Source: Ohtaekwangia koreensis (GTDB lineage Bacteria; Bacteroidota; Bacteroidia; Cytophagales; Cyclobacteriaceae). From it: a stretch of 64,000 nucleotides of DNA. The notes under the pieces are model-generated. The model saw only the letters and a list, made by a program, of their open reading frames with translations. It made no database searches and was not told where the DNA came from. The DNA is taken from contig NZ_FUZU01000003.1 in assembly GCF_900167975.1 (NCBI RefSeq), positions 372,001-436,000 on the forward strand. The letters run 5' to 3'. The position numbers and the translations under genes were made by a program. Every line of letters begins with the position of its first letter. Within the stretch, counting starts at the first letter, position 1. Below are positions 19,501-27,563 of the stretch, one piece after another.

Positions 19501-19781
19501 ACGCAACCGTCAACAAATTGAAACCAGGCAATTTTATATCTCCCAATAACGATGGTCCGAATGAACTATGGGTTGTCGAAAACATTCAGACTTATCCACA
19601 ATGTGGCATCGCTATATATGATGATAAGGGAGTCAGAGTATATGAAGCCAAGCCGTACCAGAATAATTGGGATGGCACTTTTAATGGCAAACGACTCCCT
19701 GATGGTGTCTATTATTATATCATCCGTTGCGATGGAGAAGAAAGTGTACCAAGAGCAGGAAGCATCACATTAATTCGTTGA
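16533..19781 (+). CDS. T9SS-exported adhesin: IPT/TIG, FG-GAP, Ig-like and PKD domains, type B sorting signal
   Basis: A 1082-residue secreted protein. The start at 16533 is preferred over an ATG 45 bases upstream because it gives a standard signal peptide ending LSGMLYA. Domains in order: an IPT/TIG domain (about 30-112); seven FG-GAP/VCBS repeats (about 135-480), each with a calcium-type loop such as DLDNDGKSD, DLNGDGKQD or DLDGDGKID; three Ig-like domains with paired cysteines; a PKD domain (WNFDDGKTSTEKDPEH, about 755-840); two more Ig-like domains; and at about 995-1082 a gliding-motility-type (CHU_C, type B) sorting domain with ISPNNDGPNELW and LPDGVYYYIIRCDG. FG-GAP repeats are typical of beta-propeller adhesins. 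Its PorP/SprF partner is just upstream and a larger adhesin follows. Exported to or beyond the cell surface; ligand unknown. Confidence 0.9.
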   Translation: MKLLFNIITKSTGVIVLVLLSGMLYAQQPVILSVDKVSSSMSETVTIKGSNFGTDPTKLVVYFGAVKGTIVTASNQLIEVKVPAGTTYRDIAVTNIATGLSGYSVNPFLLSFSGKHPFTTADLSAQSDFDAETGLYDHCLCDLDNDGKSDVATANNGANNITILRNTSSGVGNINFVKIPFAIGTKTLHVRCGDLNGDGKQDLVLTEGTSAFSDRVFILQNISSGVGNINFNTTSIKLTGRKNTKVDIADIDRNGKPELLVTDQGSNTISVLVNQSSVASIAFDATPFNITIPSTASTDGISVEDLNGDSFPEIVTSQFQTSPSDLFIIKNNSTIGTIAIGTITRLLIPKSVKRIRIGDLDNDGKKDIAATLIFGDSISIFLNQGSGSDINFSSTPKRISTQANPWGLDFGDLDGDGKIDIVTASITQTELAIFNNESTPGNISFVKQTVSTTYITRHIRIGDLDGDGKPDISFTSVDKTGVPASKVSVFRNSHCVFPVISPTETPLTLCTGALPYKLYATVSNGAYYEWRKNGVAVSCGLNQNTFDVTSATGTGIYTVKIIAEGGTCASPTGCGEESDGINITVVAGSAALTNPASNGPVCLGGELKLTLGNNVAGATYKWTGPEGFTATGAAPTLSNFQLINAGRYYVDVTVGSCLARRESVLVEAIDVPTFTISPADALVLCQGAPSKDLNVVPNNPSYTYQWFKDGSPVGTGSPLTITSVPASSGSYTVKASNVGCSVSEETSPVQVNIATSITAAFTAPATACANQKIKFTNQSTSDLSVATVYKWNFDDGKTSTEKDPEHIFTSAGGYDVELTVSYKDNACAETIIVPITVTPAPAVSITNPENKYLFCEGAKLQLQVAGSFTTYTWSTGETSSSIEVSTEGTYTVDVTATNGCVLTASRTVETLPAPGVIITATPPQINEGETSQLEASGLENYTWEPSATLSNATIANPVATPLSSTTYKVTGLDANGCEGTASIDLKVAGDATVNKLKPGNFISPNNDGPNELWVVENIQTYPQCGIAIYDDKGVRVYEAKPYQNNWDGTFNGKRLPDGVYYYIIRCDGEESVPRAGSITLIR

Positions 19782-20008
19782 TTGTCTTCCAGCAATTTGT
19801 CGGTCGATTCTGACAGGCTATCGATAATGCCCGTTTTTACGCTACATTTAAGGTATAAAACTTACATCATTCGGTTACAAGCTCCTTCGGATTTTAATAT
19901 AACTCTTGGATACGGGTCTGTGTAAGATGTTCAGTAAACCAGTTCTAACAATAGAATTCACTGGTAAAGAATATTACTAACAGGCAGCACTGATTCACTT
20001 GTGTCCTT

Positions 20009-20016
20009 TAGATTTG
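20009..20016 (+). promoter_or_regulatory. Possible -7 element before the giant adhesin gene
   Basis: TAGATTTG matches the Bacteroidota -7 consensus TANNTTTG and lies 19 bases before the ATG. No convincing TTTG is seen 19-20 bases further upstream, so the giant adhesin may be transcribed from here, from the upstream operon, or both. Confidence 0.35.
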
Positions 20017-20035
20017 TACAAAATTTTCTACCCCT

Positions 20036-23000
20036 ATGAAAAGGTTAATTTTACTAATCTTATTCCTTAGCCTGATAGCTATAAATTCGTTCGCACAGGA
20101 GACAGGTACTAAGTGTAATAACAATTTGGATGACGATGGTGATGGTTTAGTCGATTGCCGGGATGGAGATTGCGCAGGTAAAGTTTGCGAAATCTGTGAT
20201 AACGGCATTGATGATGATGGTGATAGATTCATTGATTGTTATGACAAGGAATGTTCCATCGAGGCGGTCTGTGAAGATTTTTTTATTGGAAAAGATATAA
20301 CCTGTGATGTTAGGCCCACTACCTTCCCTCCATTCGAGATGAAGCTCAAGTTTAAATCGGAGCCTAACCGCACGAATCACGTTAACAGGTTAATTGTAGG
20401 GGATGTTGATAAAGATGGTACCCCTGAAATTGTAACAACCTATCGAAGCGGTGACGCCAATCCATCAGAAGGATCCGTTAATATATTGCAAGCTCCACCG
20501 GCTGGCACTACACTGGCGCTCGACAAACAAATTGATCTTCTTGCCGATGGATTTGCTCCTGTGTTTGAAGATATCGCGATGGCTGATATCAATAAAGATG
20601 GCTGCGCGGAAATGTTTATTTTGACAGCTACCAGCGATGGAACAAATTATAGAATTATAGCCTACGACTGTAATGGAACTAAGATCTGGGCAAATCCCAT
20701 AGACTGTGGTGTATATCCCGGAACATTGGGGCTAACAGATTTTGATGGTGACGGTGCTGTAGAACTATACTTCCGTACAAGAATTTATGATGCGCATTCC
20801 GGAACATTAATGGGCCAGAATAATTTTGATGCCGGCGGTAACTGGTTCGAAAATAGTAACGCTCCCATCGCTGTCGATATTCTTAGTTCAAATGCGGGTC
20901 AAGAACTTGTGGCAGGCTGCCGTATTTATTCAGTCAACATAAACAGACCAGCTCCTCCTCCGGGAATTCCTCCCTCTACTTCTACGTTAACACTTGTAAA
21001 ACAACGGACTGAATATTTTACAAGAATCATACGCACTTCAGGAAGCGGAACAAGCGTGGCTGATTTTAACCTGGATGGCTTTTTAGATGTAGTTGCTGTT
21101 GGTTCAACAACCCAATCGGGCACTAACCAGGATAGAACAACTACTATATTCTATTGGGACGTTCAAAATGACCAGCTCAAAACCTATACCGATCTTTCCA
21201 ATGCAAGTGATTCCAAGTATAAAAATGGCTGGCAAAATGGAGCAGGCCGTATAAACCTGGCAGACATTGATGGTGATGGGAAGATGAATGCCGTTTATGT
21301 CTCCGGTAAATTTTTATATGCATTAAAAGAAACAGGCAGTGCACTCGATACGCTTTGGAGAAGAAGAGTTACCGAAGAAACGTCCGGTTATACAGGATGT
21401 ACCATGTTCGATTTTAATGCTGACGGTAAATCAGAAATTGTTTATCGCGATGAAGACTATATCTATATATATACTACCACCAATGTAAGCGGTGTTGTTA
21501 CAGTAACGCGCAGTACTCCGGTACGATGTGCTTCCCGTACATCGAACGAATATCCAATTGTTGTAGATATGAATGGTGATGGGTCAACAGAAATTTGCGT
21601 TACCTGTGCCATTGATGAAACTGTTGCAGGAAAGGATCACTCCTTATGGGATGCTGCAGAAGTCCGGGTATATGAATCTGCAAATGTACCTTGGGTGCCC
21701 GCACGTAAACTTTGGAACCAGCACGGTTACTTTGTAGCCAACGTAAATGACGACCTTACTATACCAAGACAAATTCAAGCGCACCATTTAGTATATGCTG
21801 AAAATGCGCAATGTTTTGTAGATGGAAAAAGTAGGCCTCTCAACAACTTTTTGAATCAGGCGCCTTACCTGAACTCATTTGGTTGTCCGTCATATGCAGC
21901 GCCTAACCTGGCGGTTACTCCGTTCGGACCAGGGCTCAATGTTCAGGTAAACCCTCCAACCTGTCCTGACAAGAATTTTACAGTATCCTTTAAATTTAGA
22001 AATAAAGGTGACATCGCCGTGAGCGGTAATTTACCGGTTTCATTTTATAATGGAGACCCCACCGCTGCAGGAGCTATCTTCCTTGGAAAAACGATTATTC
22101 CATTGAGCAGTATGAGTCCAGGTGATACTCTTACTCAAACCAATGTACCTATAACAGGACCAGGCTCTGCCTTTAAATTATTTATAGTATTGAACGATGA
22201 TGGAACAACTATACCATCTCCTATAACGATTCCAAATCCGAATTCAACAATTAAAGAATGTGATTACGGGGATAACATTTTAGAAGCGGATGTAGTACCT
22301 CTTCCTGTATCGCTTCAGGCAGAGTTGGTTCGCGATAATTTAAAATGTAGCAATCTTACTAATTCACCGAACAATGGTGCTGTTCGCGCCTATGTTATTT
22401 TGAATGGTGTTAAGGATTCTACGAGTTTCAATTTCTATTGGTTTAAAGGAACGGTTGCTAAACCTATTGGTGCTGCTGACCATGTCGGTCATACGTACTC
22501 TGGTCTCGCTGCAGACACGTACACTGTATACGCGATACACAAAACAGCAATGTGTAGTTCCGATACAGTAGCAAGTGTTGTTGTAAAGGAAATATCGAGG
22601 ACTATTAATGTAAACGTAATCACGGAAAGAAATTATGACGATTGTAAAAATCCGAATGGAAAGTTACAAGCTATCGTAAATGACACCGACGGTGATGGCA
22701 TCGGAGAGCCAACCGGTAAATTTACTTATATATGGTACGCAGGTGACCTAATTCTTGTTGGAGACACAGTGGGTATCAGTCACACTATAAATGGATTAAA
22801 ACCAGGAACGTATTCTGTCCTTGTAGTTGAGAAGTCTACAGGTTGTCAGGGAAACGATTCAGGAGATATAATAGATCTTACTGTTCCTTTTACTTTAGAC
22901 ACAACGCATGTTGATATAACTTGTTCTGCAACTGATTTAGGAAGCGCAACCGCTACCATTAACGGGGGAACAACCGGATATACGATCTCCTGGTTTAATG

Positions 23001-26000
23001 GAAGCTTTGTTAAACCTACTGACGACTTTATCGGATCCGTATATAATAATCTTACTGCAGGCAGCTATACTGTCTTTGCAATGGATAACAACACAAAATG
23101 TAATTCTGATACAGTAACTATAAAAATAAAACAAACCAAACCTCCTGTAATAACGGGGATCGTTAAGGATTCCGATCAATCATCTTGTGTTAGTTCGGTC
23201 GGAGCCGCTACAGTTTCAATTCAAGGCAACGTGGCGGATTATAATTTCCAATGGTATAAAGGTGCCAACACATTACCTGCGAATGCCATTGCAGGTGCAA
23301 CCAATCCGTCTGTAACAGGTCTTGCCGCCGGTACATTTACAGTAAAAGTTACGGACAAAGTCACCACCTGCTCCTCAACAGCACAGATTACGATTGGTGG
23401 TCCGGTAACGACCGAGCTACTTACCATCGTTGCAACAGGACAATCGACTTGTACGCCAAACAACGGTCAAATAGAAGTACAGACCGTTAGCCCTGGTCAG
23501 CCAAGTGACTATACATTTGAATGGTATACAGGAACTTCTGTAACTCCGTCAAAACTGATTACTTCCAGTACTACGAATATACTTTCAGGAGTTAATCCTG
23601 GCACTTATACTGTGCGTGCCCGTCATAAAGTATATGGCTGCGTAACGCCTGCCAAACAAGCAGTGGTTTCGAATAACATCACAGCAATTGCTATCAACAC
23701 TCCTGTTCTTACAGAGCCGAACGATTGTATCTCTGAAGATGGACAAATACAAATCGAGGTAAGTACAGCAAATGTGCTTGGGTATGACTTCCGCTGGTTC
23801 AAAGGATTTACGGTTACTTCAAGCAGCGTACAGATTACAACGGTTGTTAATACATCTTCTACTTCTCTTGTTACTGACCTCCGATATGGACAGTACGTTG
23901 TCGAAATCACCAATCGTGATACTGGCTGTAAAAATGAATTCCCTATATATCTGCCATTCTTGAATGGACATACGTTGACTCCTTTTTCTCAAACGGATAT
24001 AACAACATGTGTACCTGATAATGGCGGAAGTATCACCGCGGAACTGAAACCGACAGTAGGTTTTACAAATGCTGACTACTCGGTTGTATACTATGAAGGA
24101 AGTATAGATCCAGAAACTGGCATCGGTACAGGAACAACCTATACCGGCCCGAATGGAACGAATTACTTGTTCAGCTCAAACGGGCCATTCAATACTGTTA
24201 CAAAGTATTATACAATGGTAGCGGTAGCCAATACAGGATCTTTGGCAGGATGTCGTGCATCAGCAACTTTCGCAATCAAACAGACTATTGTTGATCCGGT
24301 TATCGATGCAACGGCAACCACAGCAAATACTACCGTCAATAAATTTTGTAAAACTGAGGTAGTGGGTAACCCAGGAAGCGGCTCCATTGATTTAAGATTA
24401 GGCTCAGGAGTTCCTGCAGACTATGATTATCAATGGACATCTGATACTGATCCAACTTTCTCAGCATCTACCGAAGATATATCAGGCCTTAAGCCTGGTG
24501 AGTATAGAATTCTTGTTGTTGACAATGGCGGTGCAAATGCAGGTTGTTTCACAGAGAATGTATTCACTGTACTCAATGATCCGATGGAAGTAACTGTAGA
24601 TCCTGCCAATGGCGATCTCACAACAACGAGCTTAACAGAGTGCGGTCCTGATGGTGTAACTCCACTAACACAAGGTGGAGCAGCATTCCAACGCATAATG
24701 GAGGATGGTATAGCTGTCACACCTCCTTTTGCAGGCTATACTTTCGACTGGAGAAGAATAGACAACTCTGTGATCGCAGACAATGATGCTACTATCGGGG
24801 ACATTGGAAACCTGGGAGCTGGAGAATTCTATGTAACAGCGACAGACAATGCAAGCAAGTGCGATATTACCGCAAGCTTTGTTATTGAAGATGAAACGAT
24901 TAATTCGATTGGTGTTGACCTGTTTGAATTTATAGTTCCTTCAAAATGCCTAAAACCGGTTAATGTTTTAGGACAACTCAAAGTTCAGGCAACAGGTCTT
25001 CCGGGTACATCCTATACCTATAACTGGTTTGCCGGAACAACAACAACGACTGCCCTACCTGCCGCGAATGTAACCGGTACTGATACTTATGGAAACGCTG
25101 GTAACATTGCACAAACCATTAATCCTGGCTTCTTCACAGTAGAAGTAGAAAATAATACTTCACATTGTAAGGTTACCGATACCTATGAATTGTCTCAGGA
25201 TACTGCTATTGTTACAATGACTGCATCATCTAGCCCGCTTACGTTCTGCGTTAATCCTGACGGAGCTGTATATGGAACGATTACCAGCTCTACTCCAAAT
25301 GACTACGATTACAAGTGGTACATTGGAAATACAGTAAAACCAACACCTGATTATACAGGTAAACTGGTAGAGAATCTGCAGCCAACCACTTTTCCGAACT
25401 CGTACCTGGTGGTTGCAACGGATAAGTTAGATGCTTTCTGTGAGGTCTCAGATACTGTGGAGATAGAAGATATTCGTGAATATCCAGTTGTAGCTGCGAT
25501 GTCACTTAGTCCCAGAACAAATTGTGATGTAGTTAAAGCTGACGGAATTGCGTCTGCCTCTGTTGGTGGCAACATCCTTGACTATAACTTCGACTGGTAT
25601 GGTGAAACTATAACGCCTCCTCCTTTTGTAACGGGCTCACAAATCAGTGGCTTGAGAGACAGCACTTACACGGTGATCGCCAGCGACATTGTTACGGGCT
25701 GTTCAGACACTACACAGGTGTCCATTGAATTCGCTCCTATAGGCGTTGAACAACCAAGTATAGAAGTAATTTCTCATGTAACAAGCTGTGTTGAAAACAA
25801 CGGTATACTGAGTGCATCGGTGAATGGAAACACATCTGACTATATATTCGAGTGGTATATCGGTACAACCGTAAAAGTTACTCCTGATTTCGTAGGTCCT
25901 TACTATGACAGTCTTGCAGTTGGTATCTATACAGTACGGGCAACAAGCCGCATAACAGGCTGCGTGTCTGATCCGGTTAGTGAAGAAATACTTTCACAAC

Positions 26001-26524
26001 CTATACTTCCGGAATTCGACTTTGCTATTATCCCGGCAAGCTGTGAAGAAGACAATGGTCAGATCATGCTTACCATAACGAACAATGTTGATATTGCCGA
26101 GATCATTTGGGTTACAGAGACTGGAACCATTGTGGGCGATCCGGTACTCCAAGGTATTCCGGCCGGAAAGTATACAGTGACCGTCATTACGCAACTTGGC
26201 TGTGAAGCTTCTAAAGACGTAGAGGTGAAAACAGATATCCGACCTTACAACGGTGTGTCCAGAAATGGTGATGGTAAAAATGACATCTTCTTTATCAACT
26301 GTATCCAGGAATTCCCGAACAATATCGTGAAGGTATTCAACCGTGCCGGTACATTGGTATACGAACATGAAGGGTATAACAACATTGATATATTCTTCGA
26401 TGGTAAATCGAACAAGGGTATCAGCATGATGGGTACAAACCTTCCTGACGGTACATACTTCTACGTCATCGATAAACGTGATGGTACTAAACCTTTAGCT
26501 GGTTATCTTGAAATTGTTAACTAA
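20036..26524 (+). CDS. Giant T9SS-exported repeat adhesin (SprB-like), 2162 aa
   Basis: A 2162-residue secreted protein with signal MKRLILLILFLSLIAINSFA. Domains in order: two Cys-flanked DDDGD calcium-type motifs (about 25-75), seven FG-GAP/VCBS repeats (about 115-530, e.g. DVDKDGTPE, DIDGDGKMN), a CARDB-like domain (about 635-755), then about fourteen divergent tandem Ig/SprB-type domains of roughly 80-110 residues (about 760-2065) and a type B (CHU_C) sorting domain (about 2065-2162, NGDGKNDIFF and LPDGTYFYVID). Most repeats show an early Cys just before a D/N-N-G motif, a Y-x-F-x-W-Y/F strand, a G-x-Y-T-V strand and a late TGC, pointing to one disulfide per domain. This architecture recalls the gliding adhesin SprB of Flavobacterium johnsoniae. 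Its PorP/SprF gene overlaps its stop codon by one base. Confidence 0.9.
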   Translation: MKRLILLILFLSLIAINSFAQETGTKCNNNLDDDGDGLVDCRDGDCAGKVCEICDNGIDDDGDRFIDCYDKECSIEAVCEDFFIGKDITCDVRPTTFPPFEMKLKFKSEPNRTNHVNRLIVGDVDKDGTPEIVTTYRSGDANPSEGSVNILQAPPAGTTLALDKQIDLLADGFAPVFEDIAMADINKDGCAEMFILTATSDGTNYRIIAYDCNGTKIWANPIDCGVYPGTLGLTDFDGDGAVELYFRTRIYDAHSGTLMGQNNFDAGGNWFENSNAPIAVDILSSNAGQELVAGCRIYSVNINRPAPPPGIPPSTSTLTLVKQRTEYFTRIIRTSGSGTSVADFNLDGFLDVVAVGSTTQSGTNQDRTTTIFYWDVQNDQLKTYTDLSNASDSKYKNGWQNGAGRINLADIDGDGKMNAVYVSGKFLYALKETGSALDTLWRRRVTEETSGYTGCTMFDFNADGKSEIVYRDEDYIYIYTTTNVSGVVTVTRSTPVRCASRTSNEYPIVVDMNGDGSTEICVTCAIDETVAGKDHSLWDAAEVRVYESANVPWVPARKLWNQHGYFVANVNDDLTIPRQIQAHHLVYAENAQCFVDGKSRPLNNFLNQAPYLNSFGCPSYAAPNLAVTPFGPGLNVQVNPPTCPDKNFTVSFKFRNKGDIAVSGNLPVSFYNGDPTAAGAIFLGKTIIPLSSMSPGDTLTQTNVPITGPGSAFKLFIVLNDDGTTIPSPITIPNPNSTIKECDYGDNILEADVVPLPVSLQAELVRDNLKCSNLTNSPNNGAVRAYVILNGVKDSTSFNFYWFKGTVAKPIGAADHVGHTYSGLAADTYTVYAIHKTAMCSSDTVASVVVKEISRTINVNVITERNYDDCKNPNGKLQAIVNDTDGDGIGEPTGKFTYIWYAGDLILVGDTVGISHTINGLKPGTYSVLVVEKSTGCQGNDSGDIIDLTVPFTLDTTHVDITCSATDLGSATATINGGTTGYTISWFNGSFVKPTDDFIGSVYNNLTAGSYTVFAMDNNTKCNSDTVTIKIKQTKPPVITGIVKDSDQSSCVSSVGAATVSIQGNVADYNFQWYKGANTLPANAIAGATNPSVTGLAAGTFTVKVTDKVTTCSSTAQITIGGPVTTELLTIVATGQSTCTPNNGQIEVQTVSPGQPSDYTFEWYTGTSVTPSKLITSSTTNILSGVNPGTYTVRARHKVYGCVTPAKQAVVSNNITAIAINTPVLTEPNDCISEDGQIQIEVSTANVLGYDFRWFKGFTVTSSSVQITTVVNTSSTSLVTDLRYGQYVVEITNRDTGCKNEFPIYLPFLNGHTLTPFSQTDITTCVPDNGGSITAELKPTVGFTNADYSVVYYEGSIDPETGIGTGTTYTGPNGTNYLFSSNGPFNTVTKYYTMVAVANTGSLAGCRASATFAIKQTIVDPVIDATATTANTTVNKFCKTEVVGNPGSGSIDLRLGSGVPADYDYQWTSDTDPTFSASTEDISGLKPGEYRILVVDNGGANAGCFTENVFTVLNDPMEVTVDPANGDLTTTSLTECGPDGVTPLTQGGAAFQRIMEDGIAVTPPFAGYTFDWRRIDNSVIADNDATIGDIGNLGAGEFYVTATDNASKCDITASFVIEDETINSIGVDLFEFIVPSKCLKPVNVLGQLKVQATGLPGTSYTYNWFAGTTTTTALPAANVTGTDTYGNAGNIAQTINPGFFTVEVENNTSHCKVTDTYELSQDTAIVTMTASSSPLTFCVNPDGAVYGTITSSTPNDYDYKWYIGNTVKPTPDYTGKLVENLQPTTFPNSYLVVATDKLDAFCEVSDTVEIEDIREYPVVAAMSLSPRTNCDVVKADGIASASVGGNILDYNFDWYGETITPPPFVTGSQISGLRDSTYTVIASDIVTGCSDTTQVSIEFAPIGVEQPSIEVISHVTSCVENNGILSASVNGNTSDYIFEWYIGTTVKVTPDFVGPYYDSLAVGIYTVRATSRITGCVSDPVSEEILSQPILPEFDFAIIPASCEEDNGQIMLTITNNVDIAEIIWVTETGTIVGDPVLQGIPAGKYTVTVITQLGCEASKDVEVKTDIRPYNGVSRNGDGKNDIFFINCIQEFPNNIVKVFNRAGTLVYEHEGYNNIDIFFDGKSNKGISMMGTNLPDGTYFYVIDKRDGTKPLAGYLEIVN
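22300..26230 (+). repeat. Array of about fourteen diverged SprB/Ig-like protein repeats
   Basis: Within the giant adhesin gene, about fourteen consecutive units of roughly 240-330 bases encode the same domain pattern (Cys-x-NG, then YxFxWY/F, then G-x-Y-T-V, then Cys). The units are recognisable in protein but well diverged in DNA, so this is an old expansion and not an unstable satellite. Confidence 0.75.
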
Positions 26525-27483
26525 TGAGTAAAATGACCTCTACCCCTAAACGCATTTTTTTAACTACACTGGCTATACTTGGCATCACGATGGCAAGTAT
26601 AGCACAGCAGTACCCGGTCTTTACGCAATACTATTTTAACGAGATGGTTATTAACCCTGCGTATGCTGGGGCACACGTGAAGTTCAGTGCAACCGCCATG
26701 TATCGTAACCAATGGGTTAACTTTCCGGGTGCGCCGCGAACCTTCAACTTCAGTGCGCACACGGCATTGGCAAAGAATAAGGTAGGTGTCGGAATCATGT
26801 TTGATCATGACGAGATCGGCAGTTATAGCAATGATCACATCTATTTAAACTATGCCTATAAAATCCACTTCCCGAATGCTACACTATCGATGGGATTGCA
26901 GGCCGGTATAAATCTATTGGGTGCAGACTATAGTAAACTTGATTTGCAAAATCCGGATGATGCTTCCTTTTATAACATTTCAAAACAGGTGAAGCCAAAC
27001 TTCGGAGCGGGTTTATTCTATAGTAAGAAAAACTTCTTCCTGGGATTCTCAGTGCCTTTCATACTGAATAATGAAGTCGCGAATTCCGTTGAAACACTTT
27101 TAGGTGGCATCAAAGAAGCCCGCTACTATTTCTTACGCGGTGGCGCAGTGTTGCCACTGGACAGGATGGATAAGGTAAAGATCAACCCCTCGTTCCTGGT
27201 AAGAACTCAAGAAGGCCAGCCGTTAAGTTTTGATATCAATACAGCGTTGATCTTTTATGACGTATTCAGCATCGGTGGTTCTTATCGTCTTGGAGATTCA
27301 TTCATAAGCTTTATCGATCTTAAACTGACAGATAAGCTACATTTTGGATATTCGTATGATTGGACTCAATCTGATTTAAATAATTTCTCTAATGGTACAC
27401 ATGAGTTTATGCTAAACTTTCGATCTATATTCAGAGGGATTCATAAAAATCCAGAATGTCCGCAATACTATAATTATCGATAG
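26524..27483 (+). CDS. PorP/SprF-family T9SS membrane protein
   Basis: A 319-residue outer-membrane barrel with signal (FLTTLAILGITMASIA) and the full set of PorP/SprF landmarks: QQYPVFTQYYFNEMVINPAYAGAH, MYRNQWVNFPGAPRTF, GVGIMFDHDEIGSYSND, and the closing FSNGTHEFMLNFR. Length and ends are normal for the family. Its ATG overlaps the stop of the giant adhesin (TAATG), so the two are translationally coupled; by analogy with SprF and SprB it should be required for secretion or attachment of that adhesin. Last gene of the locus; an 18-bp hairpin terminator starts 17 bases after its stop. Confidence 0.95.
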   Translation: MSKMTSTPKRIFLTTLAILGITMASIAQQYPVFTQYYFNEMVINPAYAGAHVKFSATAMYRNQWVNFPGAPRTFNFSAHTALAKNKVGVGIMFDHDEIGSYSNDHIYLNYAYKIHFPNATLSMGLQAGINLLGADYSKLDLQNPDDASFYNISKQVKPNFGAGLFYSKKNFFLGFSVPFILNNEVANSVETLLGGIKEARYYFLRGGAVLPLDRMDKVKINPSFLVRTQEGQPLSFDINTALIFYDVFSIGGSYRLGDSFISFIDLKLTDKLHFGYSYDWTQSDLNNFSNGTHEFMLNFRSIFRGIHKNPECPQYYNYR

Positions 27484-27500
27484 TAGTGTTTACGTCAACC

Positions 27501-27543
27501 TAAATAAAAAATCCCGGGTATATATCCCGGGATTTTTTATTTA
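27501..27543. terminator. Bidirectional intrinsic terminator
   Basis: An 18-bp perfect inverted repeat (27501-27518 with 27526-27543) around a seven-base TATATAT loop. The stem has a CCCGGG core flanked by A6 and T6 runs, so it gives a U-tract in both directions. It separates the convergent PorP/SprF and ppk1 genes. Confidence 0.92.
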
Positions 27544-27563
27544 TACATATCTCACCTTGTATT

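Noticed and set aside
22300-26230. Tandem repeats of the giant adhesin as a possible CRISPR array or assembly duplication
   Set aside because: The units are coding, in frame, 240-330 bases long and diverged at DNA level; there are no short identical repeats with spacers.
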